Part shown: piece after piece, positions 11,529 to 19,920 of the stretch
Position numbering within the stretch: the stretch's first letter is position 1
Layout: every line of letters begins with the position of its first letter
Source: Anisus vortex
Lineage: Eukaryota > Mollusca > Gastropoda > Planorbidae
DNA: 64,000 nucleotides
Direction: 5' to 3'
NCBI GenBank assembly: GCA_949126835.1
Contig: OX421497.1
Location: 25,957,612 to 26,021,611, forward strand
Program-made: the position numbers and the translations under genes
Notes under the pieces: generated by a model
What the model was told of the DNA's origin: nothing
The model's input: the letters and a program-made list of their open reading frames with translations, nothing else
Databases searched by the model: none

Positions 11529-12227
11529 CAAGTAAAATAGTGAGTTTAGTTCACTATTTGACAGTTATGTATAAATTAATTGATGTAATAGTCTCAAACA
11601 TTGACGTGGAATCATCGTCTTATTACATGCCATGGTATGTAACACAAAGACAAAAGTGCGGCACATCATTTTTTAGTATGGCACCGTCGGCGAAAATTAC
11701 TGGTTACACGTGTGTTTACTTTTTAATTTGAACATTAAAATAATAATTTTGTATAAATTATTAAGCCATTAACCAATTAAGCAACCCAAACTGAATTAAA
11801 ATTAGTTATCTGAAATAACTAATTACTTACCAATGAATGTTTCAAAATGGGCTAAATTATCGACGTTAAATCACAGTGAAAAAATGGCTGACAGAAATTG
11901 TTAGTCTTGGAAGCAAGATGACGGAAATGAAACTTTGCACACAAAAGATTTTCAATATCGGAACTGTTCACCTCAGAATCATTTTTGTTTTATCCCGTTA
12001 GCCAATCAAAGTGCTTATAATTGAAAATAATGGTCTCGTTTTCAAAGCTTTGCGTGACACACTATTTATAGCCGAAAATAGGTCAAGTGGGTAAGTGGGT
12101 AAACCAAAAAGCTTGCTTAGAGCTTTCCAACGATATATAACTTATGGTGGTTTCGTTTCACTTTAGTACCGTAACTATAAGGGTCAAAGTTAGCAAATAA
12201 ATAGACTGTCATCCAAATTTGTAACTC
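11529..12227. other. no gene seen
   Basis: Short frames only. A 23-nt segment, AAAATAATGGTCTCGTTTTC plus AAA, near 12023 also occurs near 8703 inside the Mutator-like pseudogene. Confidence 0.5.
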
Positions 12228-12410
12228 TTCCCGAGTGGCATTCGGGCATGGAATGGGTTGCCTGAACAAACCAGGAAAACCAATAACCTAACATCATTCA
12301 AAACATTAATAAAAACGCAAGACTAGACTCGGACCACGGATGAGCGTGGGACGCAATAATCTTCTTTATAGAAGGAGCGTCTGTAATGTATAAGATAAGA
12401 TAAGATAAGA
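12228..12410 (+). mobile_element. LINE 3' end (snail LINE family 1) with GATAA tail
   Basis: The frame ends GLPEQTRKTNNLTSFKTLIK then stop, followed by the 3' UTR ACTCGGACCACGGATGAGCG...GCGTCTGTAATGTATAAG and a (GATAA)n tail. The same tail recurs at 24046, 36421 (minus), 37227, 41277 and 62640. Confidence 0.8.
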
Positions 12411-12904
12411 ATTTAGTAATAGGTATCATTTTAAAAACGTTTTAAAACATATTTAATCAATCATTTAGTAAAAATAAATTAGCAGAACTTGTTCCTTAGA
12501 TTCCCAGATAATAAAATAGGTATTACGATCATTTTCCCAAAAGTGTTTTTTTTTATAGTGAATTATAACATTTTTTCCATGAGTCTGTCCTTTACATTCG
12601 ACCTTAGTTAGATGCGACGCAATAAAAACCAGTAAAACAAGACGTGTTATTGAAGGGGGCTCCTCGCCTTTGTTTTTAAGATTCGAGCGACTACAAATCC
12701 TTCTGTCAGAAAAGAAAAAAAAAACAAAAAACAATCGAGCCATAGCTCCCACACCCCCACTACAACTTCGACTATCTTTTCATCTATTACGCACTAGATT
12801 TTCCGACTTTTTACAATGAACGCACCCACTGGGTTGTTTATTTTTTTAAGTTCTGAGACTGTTCGCCAAGTTTGGAAGAAAATTTGTATGTGTTTGAGTA
12901 ACTG
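12411..12904. other. no gene seen
   Basis: AT-rich, with poly-A/poly-T runs; nothing recognised. Confidence 0.5.
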
Positions 12905-13389
12905 CAATAAATAGAATGAGCCACCAGATACAGTCAACAATTAGACAATAAAACCAACACAAACATGTTCATATACTGTGGCAGCAACCTCTCACATGCA
13001 GTCCACATAGACAAGGAAATAAATACCGAAATCGCGAGAGGCAGCAGATCTTTTCGTGGGCTGTAAGTCAAAAGGTCTGGAATGGATGGGACATCAAGCA
13101 AGCAGCCAAGCTGTCTGCAGCGGTCGTTCACCATATCCTCTTACACGCTTATGACAATACACAGCCGCCAAAATACCTGGACAATATATAGCAGCCACTC
13201 GCCAAGCCAGGTAACTGACCACTTCCATTTGAGCTGTCCTAGAAAGTTGTTGAAAATAAGTGGCAGGAGAAAGTGCCAGATACAGATGTGCTTGCATGGG
13301 CCGGCTTTTCCATCAAGGCGCAACTTAGAAGGGCTGAACATTCTTGAGAGCATGCCAGATGAATGGTTGCCAAATAAATTACTCTAAGT
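12905..13389 (+). mobile_element. LINE fragment (RT C-terminal region, family 2), degraded
   Basis: Frames across it read KWQEKVPDTDVLAWAG, then QLRRAEHI and MPDEWLPNKLL. These match the common LINE tail pattern W-Q-D-K-I-P-D-T ... R-M-P-D-E-R-L-P-K-K-L-L-Y. The reading stops where a hAT inverted repeat begins at 13390. Sequence beginning at about 27573 may be its continuation. Confidence 0.65.
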
Positions 13390-13615
13390 CAGCGGTTCCT
13401 AGCCTGTGGGTCGCGACCTCTATGGGGTCGAACGACCATTTCATGGGGGTCGCCAAGGACCATAGGAAAACATTATTTTTGATTGTCTTATTAAGGCTTT
13501 CCACAACAACATGTTCGACACATTACTCTTTAATGGCGCCACCCCAGAACCCTCCCCAGTGTGTAGCGTGGTCATACAGAATTGTGTCCTGGCACCAACA
13601 CTATTTAGTCTAGAC
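13390..13615. mobile_element. hAT family A, left end
   Basis: Starts CAGCGGTTCCTAGCCTGTGG followed by GTCGCGACC and, after a short gap, GGGGTCGAACGACC and GGGGGTCGCC. This is a well-known hAT terminal pattern. It is preceded by CTCTAAGT (13382-13389), a hAT-type target octamer. The matching right end type is found at 27477-27564. Confidence 0.75.
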
Positions 13616-14110
13616 CAGGGAATGGCAATCTTTTGATAAAAGTGTGCCAAAGTGGGATTTATAATTCAGTCAGCGTGCCAACAGCCTTAAAGTCACCCTT
13701 CTTTAGCACTCTATTTCTAATAAAAGATACTTGAATACTTGTTTTTAGGAGTCTTCTAAAAGCCATTGAAAATCTTTTTGCGTAGGTTGCTGTTAGTGCT
13801 TATAATTATTTGTATTATTGGTAGCGTGGTAATTCGTATAAGCAACTTAACATTTTATTCAGATCCAACTCAGACAACTGTCTCAACTGACTTCATTCTA
13901 TTCAGCATATAAAACGTAGTTTTGAGAAATGATCAAGTGACAATTATAGTTTCTACTCACTTCAAATTTTATTCAGAACGTAAGACACAGATATACATGT
14001 AGATATATTCTTCCATGAATACAAATATAGGATTTGTAGGCACATATGATATATTTTAATTAAACAACTTCACAATGGAGATATTATTAATAGTGTACGA
14101 GATTCACCCC
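13616..14110. mobile_element. hAT family B, left segment of a split copy
   Basis: Begins CAGGGAATGGCAATCTTTTG after GTCTAGAC (13608-13615). The body matches the reverse complement of 7750-8050. Its partner is the segment 24880-25113, whose outer end is followed by GTCTAGGC, giving an 8-bp duplication with one mismatch. Confidence 0.75.
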
Positions 14111-14440
14111 ATGCGCTATTTTTTTGGATCATATATCAAATTGAAGGTTTGCATGCCCTGATGACGAAACAATAGGTTTCAAAGGTCGCAAAAGATTCTA
14201 AGGCTCTTGAAAAAATTTTGAATTTGTTACGTTTTTTATTATACAGCAGCCACTTTCACTACACGCGGCCATGTTTACATTAATTTTATGGACGTGCGCA
14301 CCACAGAATAGGGTTGTGCGCAGTGTGACTGTCATTATAATACGTGTTCATTTTCTATAATTAGAATATTCCATTTCTATATAAAAAAAAATAAGGAGGG
14401 GTGTTTATGTTCATGTATTTGTATTTGTTTTTCCTTTTGG
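14111..14440. other. no gene seen
   Basis: Sequence between the split hAT segment and the 28-bp array; no reading frame or repeat recognised. Confidence 0.4.
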
Positions 14441-14736
14441 TTAGTTCTAAGGGTATGGTTAGTGATTGTTAGTTCTAAAGGTATGGTTAGTGATTGTTAG
14501 TTCTAAGGGTATGGTTAGTGATTGTTAGTTCTAAGGGTATAGTTAGTGATTGTTAGTTCTAAGGGTATGGTTAGTGATTGTTAGTTCTAATGGTATGGTT
14601 AGTGATTGTTAGTTCTAAGGGTATGGTTAGTGATTGTTAGTTCTAAGGGTATGGTTAGTGATTGTTAGTTCTAAGGGTATGGTTAGTGATTGTTAGTTCT
14701 AAGGGTATGGTTAGTGATTGTTAGTTCTAAGGGTAT
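14441..14736. repeat. 28-bp minisatellite, left arm
   Basis: About ten units of GGGTATGGTTAGTGATTGTT plus AGTTCTAA with rare substitutions. It stops abruptly at the 5' LTR and resumes at 23364, so the retrotransposon sits inside the array. Confidence 0.95.
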
Positions 14737-15278
14737 TGTTAGGTTACAGTGCATACATAGTTTAAAATCCCTCGACAGAGTTTATATTTTAAAATACTTT
14801 AATTGTCGGGACACGACTGTTTATTTTTCTTCGTTGACTAAAATCTAATTAGGCTATAAACGCATCACTCTTGAAACCAGCGTAAACCAGTTAGAGCTAA
14901 CGCGGAGGGATATTCAATTTCGCGGGCTTCCTAGGTACTATAAAAGATAGAGAAGCGGACTACTTCTCTTTCTCCGCTAGGCATCATTGACAGTAGACAC
15001 TATGCCTTGCTTAACCATTTTCGCCATGTACATTTGTTTCACTAACATCGTTTGATTTGCAAGTTATAATAAAGTTTCTTCATTTATTAGTCAAGGAGTT
15101 GGTTTTTGAATTCATATATTATTGAGAACTTTGAATGGTATCAGGACAGACTAACCAAACTTGGAAAAACTGCTGCAGACTGTTTATCACTCTCAGAACG
15201 AAGTGAGTTCCCGCTGGCCTTAAAAATCAAACCCTAGTCAACCGCCAAAAGAATTGGAGTGAAAGCTACAATTTAACA
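14737..15278 (+). repeat. 5' LTR of Gmr1-like retrotransposon (542 bp)
   Basis: Starts TGTTAGGTTACAG and ends TTTAACA. It is nearly identical to 22821-23363, with roughly six differences by eye (about 1%). It contains ACTATAAAAGATAG, a TATA-like element, at about 14938, and an AATAAAG polyadenylation-like signal near 15069. It is preceded by GTAT (14733-14736), matching GTAT after the 3' LTR. Confidence 0.95.
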
Positions 15279-15941
15279 TGTGGTCTCTGTCCGGCAAATA
15301 GTTTATCAGCATTACAAGAGGTCTAACGTCTGGAGGTATATTATATTCAAATACTCAAGGTAATAACGTTTTATAATTTTTTCAAGTAGCAAGATTATTA
15401 TTGGAAAAATCAAGGCGACACGTCACAACAATTTAACGATGTCTGCCGCGCAAATTTTTACAAGCACTTCAATAATGAATCATTGTTAATACTGAGGAAT
15501 CGCCACGGAGAAGTTTATTGTTTGTGAAGAAGGAGATACTCTACTTACTATACATTGAAGGGGGCTTCGTCGAGCTAAATATTTTTACACAAGTTGCTTT
15601 ACACAACTACGAGGATAATTTTTCAAGACTACAGTTTTACAACTCATCACTGTCACTGCTACAATCGAATATTCAGCTGGAAGATTTATTTACATGTTGC
15701 ATCAGAGTCTATTTTATTTACAAATTATCGTTCTGCAATCACGAGAATTTCATCATACTACCGTTACAAGGATTTTCAGCATTCGTACTCAAGTATATTC
15801 CTGAAATAATTTTTAACTCATACTATTGTCTAATATTTAGGACTGTGTTGTGTAGTGAATTTGGACATTCTAACACACGTAAGTTGGATCTTAATTTCTT
15901 TTTTAGTAACATTTCTAATTGATTAAGCACAATTATTCACA
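15279..15941 (+). other. retrotransposon leader (5' UTR and primer-binding region)
   Basis: Directly after the LTR comes TGTGGTCTCTGTCCGGC, whose TGG suits a tRNA-primed binding site. I could not assign the tRNA. The longest frame here has no recognisable motif and I do not call it a gene. Confidence 0.5.
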
Positions 15942-17819
15942 ATGGATGCTAATAGAATGTTTACTAATGATGAGTTAGATAGGCTAACGCTGACTCAACT
16001 CAAAGAATTGGCTCATGGCTTACAGATAACTGTTACGCAGGTTACCCCTACTCGTACTAAATTACAACAGCAGATCAGGGAGTGCCTAGCAGATAACAAC
16101 CAACTAATAGTTGATGATGTTGAAACTGATCAGATATTGAGCGAGAATGACACTGAAAATGTACGTGTAGATGAAGATAATGATCAAGCATTGCAACTGA
16201 ATAAGCAATTAAGATTACAAATAGAACTAGCAAAAATTGAGGCTGCTAAGCAAGAAAGAATAGCTGCTCAGCAAAAAGAAATACAATTAGCTGCTCAGCA
16301 GGAAAGGATAGAACTAGCTAGGATAGAAATGCAACAAAGAATCGAAATGGCTAGAATAGAGGCAGAGAGCAGAACACTTAATGCTCGCCCGCCAAATAAG
16401 GAAGTCTCAAACATTGAGCTGGCCAAGTATTTGCAATATGTTCCAAAATTTTCTACCCTCGACCCTGAAGATTTTTTTTTATTGCTGGAGAAAAATGCTA
16501 AGGACTATGAATTTTCTAAGGATAAAATGGCATTAATTCTTAGATCGGCATTAACTGAAGGAAGGGAAAAGGACGTTGTTTTGGCACTGAGTGAACAAGA
16601 AAGCAATGACTATGAGTGTATTAAACAAAAGGTCTTACGTATCTATGAAGGTAGACCGGAAAAATACCGAAGAGAGTTTAGGGAACTAAGAAAAAGTAGT
16701 CAACAGACCTATGCAGATTTTTATAGGCAAAAGGAACAATATCTGGACAGGTGGCTACGCTCCAGGAGAGTAAATAATAACTATGAAGAATTCAAAGAGG
16801 TTATTTTGTTTGAAGAGTTCCTAAACTGCACAAGAACTGATATTAAGCTGCACATTGCAGACAGGGAGGGGGCTAAAGCTACAGAAGCAGCCACATTGGC
16901 GGATGACTTTGTACTTTTACATCCATATCCTACAAGAGATCTCCGAGAAAACTCACAACAATCACAACAATCCAGAAATAAACCAGAGCAATTCAATAAC
17001 CAGAGATTTAACTCTGACAGGCGTAATAAAACGGACAACTCCAATAACTTTAGGACTGTAAATAATGCAAATGATAGAAATGTGAAACCTATGAAACTTG
17101 TATGTGCCCACTGCAAGAAAGAGGGACATACTAAACAGAACTGTTTTGTACTGAATGGGAAGCCAGCAAAACCAAAACAGGTATTTGCAGCTACTTGTGT
17201 TACTCTAAGTAGAGAGGACATATTTACACCCAAACCAGTATGTGAAGCAAATGGCAATAGGAAGGCAAAAAGCGGAAGACAAAATTTAAGAGGAAATGAC
17301 GAAACCCCTAACATCAAGCTAAAAACTAATTGTGTGACAACGAAAGATGGGTCTATTCCAATCTGCAAAGCCAAACAGAAGGAAGATAATAGGAAAAGTA
17401 GTCAGGTAGTGAGAGAGAGTTCTCCTCACTCATGTGCTGATGGGTCACGCAAGCCCAAACGACGCACGAGAGCAAACCACATAAGAGACAAGAGATCCGG
17501 CGGTGAAGCCAAAGAAAAGGTCGAGTTAGTGCATAAAACTGTAAAACGTAATAATGAGAATGATTGTAAACTTACATCAACTATATTTACAAACTCTAAC
17601 CTAAGTCCACAGAAAAACAAGCTAGCTGATGGTTGTTCAAAGATAAAGGCAGAACAGACCAGTAAATGTCCACCAGAGAACAACACTCTGAGAGAATTCA
17701 GACCGTTCATCCATGAAGGCTATGTATCCATGCCAGGAGATGGAAGCTGTCGGAGAAAAGTTCTAATGTTGAGAGACACGGGTGCATCTTCTAGAAGGTA
17801 TATTACCACTTTCCAGTGA
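15942..17819 (+). CDS. gag of Gmr1-like retrotransposon, running into protease active site
   Basis: 625 codons from a clear ATG. Residues about 1-50 (ELDRLTLTQLKELAHGLQI) look SAP-like. Residues 85-145 are a Gln/Glu/Ala-rich coiled coil. Residues about 155-327 are capsid-like, and the second half (EKYRREFRELRKSSQQTY ... VILFEEFLNC ... ADDFVLLH) has the spacing of the vertebrate SCAN domain, thought to descend from gag of Gmr1-like elements. A CX2CX4HX4C zinc knuckle (CAHCKKEGHTKQNC) sits at about residues 387-400. The rest is basic and low-complexity. The frame ends just after LRDTGAS, the aspartic-protease catalytic motif, because a frameshift follows. The product would assemble particles and package element RNA. 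Confidence 0.9.
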   Translation: MDANRMFTNDELDRLTLTQLKELAHGLQITVTQVTPTRTKLQQQIRECLADNNQLIVDDVETDQILSENDTENVRVDEDNDQALQLNKQLRLQIELAKIEAAKQERIAAQQKEIQLAAQQERIELARIEMQQRIEMARIEAESRTLNARPPNKEVSNIELAKYLQYVPKFSTLDPEDFFLLLEKNAKDYEFSKDKMALILRSALTEGREKDVVLALSEQESNDYECIKQKVLRIYEGRPEKYRREFRELRKSSQQTYADFYRQKEQYLDRWLRSRRVNNNYEEFKEVILFEEFLNCTRTDIKLHIADREGAKATEAATLADDFVLLHPYPTRDLRENSQQSQQSRNKPEQFNNQRFNSDRRNKTDNSNNFRTVNNANDRNVKPMKLVCAHCKKEGHTKQNCFVLNGKPAKPKQVFAATCVTLSREDIFTPKPVCEANGNRKAKSGRQNLRGNDETPNIKLKTNCVTTKDGSIPICKAKQKEDNRKSSQVVRESSPHSCADGSRKPKRRTRANHIRDKRSGGEAKEKVELVHKTVKRNNENDCKLTSTIFTNSNLSPQKNKLADGCSKIKAEQTSKCPPENNTLREFRPFIHEGYVSMPGDGSCRRKVLMLRDTGASSRRYITTFQ

Positions 17820-18147
17820 TTCATTCACAGGTAGAAAGGTACTCCTGAGAGGTGTGGAGATGGGCGAGACAAGCGTGCCACTACACACGATACAGCTAGA
17901 AACGGAACTGATATCTGGTACTGTGGTTGTCGGAGTACAGCCAGCCCTTCCAATTGACGGTATAGCACTCCTCATTGGAAATGACCTAGCTGGAGGTAAG
18001 GTGATATTGAATAGCATAAAGAAAGATGCAGTCTTATCATCCTTAGGCTCAGCAAAGGTACAAGACCCCAATTCGTCCAGTGACATCGGTGTGGGCAAAA
18101 TTAGCACTGCACACCCCACTTGTGCCGTCACTAGGGGCATGAAATAA
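17773..18147 (+). pseudogene. protease C-terminal part, +1 frame, separated from its active site by a frameshift
   Basis: The catalytic D-T-G-A lies in the gag frame at about 17775. The remainder of the retropepsin fold (LLEGILPLSS ... GVQPALPIDGIALLIGNDLAGG, with the ILIGNDLAG-like flap/terminal motif) is in the +1 frame. The two frames overlap at 17773-17819. The frame ends in TAA at 18145-18147, after which the integrase reading continues in the same frame. A one-base lesion is the simplest reading. Programmed frameshifting inside an active site is unlikely. Confidence 0.75.
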
Positions 18148-19920
18148 AGAAAGCAGCAGAAGAAAGCAGTGTCCAGAGAAGCCCAAGCGAAACAGAACTC
18201 CAGCTTGCGAGAGTCAGATATTGGCACGACTCAGTTCGCCAACCTACTCCACGGCACCACCTCTGAGACGAATATCAACATGTCTTCTAGACATCAACTC
18301 ATTCAGGAACAAAAAGACGACGTGAACATTGCCAGGCTCCGTGAGCAAGCTGTCACCGAACCTGAGGCAGAGAAATTAGCAGTGTGCTACTACATAAAAG
18401 ATGGCCTGCTAATGCGTAAATGGACACCACGCGACGACCAGATTAACGAAGGTTGGTCCGAAACACACCAAATCATCGTTCCAAACCGTTATCGAAATGA
18501 TATCCTGCGTATCGCTCATGATTTGCCTTATTCTGGACACATGGGAGTCTCAAAGACCTATCGTCGGGTTCTTCCCTACTTTTTCTGGCCAGGATTACAT
18601 AAAGACATCGTGACATACTGCAGAAGCTGTCATTTTTGTCAGCTGATAGGCAAGCCTAATCAGAAGATACCAGTCGCTCCATTACACCCTATACCCGCAT
18701 TCGGGGAACCCTTCAGTGAAATCCTAATTGACTGTGTTGGTCCACTACCGAAAACCAGATCAGGACATCAGTACCTACTGACCATAATGTGTGCCTCCAC
18801 AAGATTCCCTGAAGCAATTCCTCTACGGAACATCACCGCGAGAAAGGTCACTGACGCACTCGTCGAGTTCTTTACAAGATACGGGCTACCTCGGTCTATT
18901 CAGTCAGACCAGGGAACGAACTTCACGTCGAAACTGTTTGAGCAAATTATCAGTAGTCTTGGTGTTGAGCATCGAAAAGCAACTGCCTACCACCCAGAGT
19001 CGCAAGGCGCTCTCGAAAGGTTCCACCAAACGCTAAAAACAATGCTGCGTACGTACTGCACGGAGAATGAGAAAGACTGGAATACCGGTGTGCCTCTTTT
19101 GTTATTCGCTGCACGGGAAGCCGTACAGGATTCACTAGGCTTTAGTCCATTTGAACTCATATTCGGACACACGGTAAGGGGTCCACTCAAAATGTTGCAA
19201 GAATCTTTGTTGAAGCAGAATGAGCAAACTGACCTGCTCACCTATGTCTTAACATTTAAGAATAGATTATATGATGCCTATGAGGTATCAAAAAGGCATT
19301 TACAAAAGGCACAGAGCCAAATGAAAACCTGGTATGATAGGAAAACTAGGGACAGAATTTTCCAACCAGGGGAAAAAGTTTTGGTTTTCTTACCTATTCC
19401 CGGTCAACCCCTTAGTGCTAAATTCAGTGGTCCATATGCCATAGACTCGAGAATTGGGGAGGTTAACTATCTGATTAGAACACCTGACCGCCGGAAAACC
19501 AAGCGATTGGTACATGTAAACATGTTAAAACAGTACCATAGTAGAGAAACTGAAAAACTAAAATGCACTAATGTATTGCCAATGGCACCAGTTGCACAGG
19601 TCAAGGGAGAGAATTCCTTAATGGTTAGTAACTTAGCCGAGAGCGAGTTTCAAACATACCAGACCACCGCGGTAGATAATGAATTTGCCAAGAGCAAAAA
19701 TAAAGCATATTCTACTACGCGAAATTTCAGAATTACATTAGATAACTTATCAGACGATCAAAATGATCAGATATGTTCTTTGCTGGGTGTTTTCTCTAAC
19801 ATTCTTAGCAATGCACCGTATAGGGCACAACTCATTGCACAGTGTATTTCGGCATTCGAAACACTTAAAACCACTTCTTCTAGTACACCAGTATTGGGTA
19901 CAAACAACGGAAAATCATAA
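18148..19920 (+). CDS. integrase of Gmr1-like retrotransposon, with RT stubs at its C-terminus
   Basis: Domains in order: an HHCC zinc-binding domain (HDLPYSGH ... YCRSCHFC), and an rve core with D in LIDCVGPLP, D in IQSDQGTNFTS and E in ALERF. The second D and E are exactly 35 residues apart. A GPY/F-type module (SGPYAIDSRIGEVNYLIRTP) and HVNMLKQY follow. The reading then gives LDNLSDDQNDQICSLLGVFS, typical of the run-up to a gypsy reverse transcriptase. It passes within about ten residues to CISAFETLKTTSSSTPVLG, typical of the RT/RNase H connection. The whole RT palm is missing between about 19815 and 19845. The first in-frame ATG is internal; the protein would normally be cut from a polyprotein. 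Confidence 0.85.
   Translation, partial: RKQQKKAVSREAQAKQNSSLRESDIGTTQFANLLHGTTSETNINMSSRHQLIQEQKDDVNIARLREQAVTEPEAEKLAVCYYIKDGLLMRKWTPRDDQINEGWSETHQIIVPNRYRNDILRIAHDLPYSGHMGVSKTYRRVLPYFFWPGLHKDIVTYCRSCHFCQLIGKPNQKIPVAPLHPIPAFGEPFSEILIDCVGPLPKTRSGHQYLLTIMCASTRFPEAIPLRNITARKVTDALVEFFTRYGLPRSIQSDQGTNFTSKLFEQIISSLGVEHRKATAYHPESQGALERFHQTLKTMLRTYCTENEKDWNTGVPLLLFAAREAVQDSLGFSPFELIFGHTVRGPLKMLQESLLKQNEQTDLLTYVLTFKNRLYDAYEVSKRHLQKAQSQMKTWYDRKTRDRIFQPGEKVLVFLPIPGQPLSAKFSGPYAIDSRIGEVNYLIRTPDRRKTKRLVHVNMLKQYHSRETEKLKCTNVLPMAPVAQVKGENSLMVSNLAESEFQTYQTTAVDNEFAKSKNKAYSTTRNFRITLDNLSDDQNDQICSLLGVFSNILSNAPYRAQLIAQCISAFETLKTTSSSTPVLGTNNGKS

Noticed and set aside
15518..15922. 134-codon frame before gag
   Set aside because: No motif and it lies in the retrotransposon leader. 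AT-rich DNA gives such frames by chance.
16781..17374. Long antisense frame under gag
   Set aside because: A shadow of the gag coding strand with no motif of its own.
17773..17819. Programmed gag-pro frameshift
   Set aside because: The shift would fall right behind the catalytic motif and no slippery heptamer is evident; a mutation is simpler.
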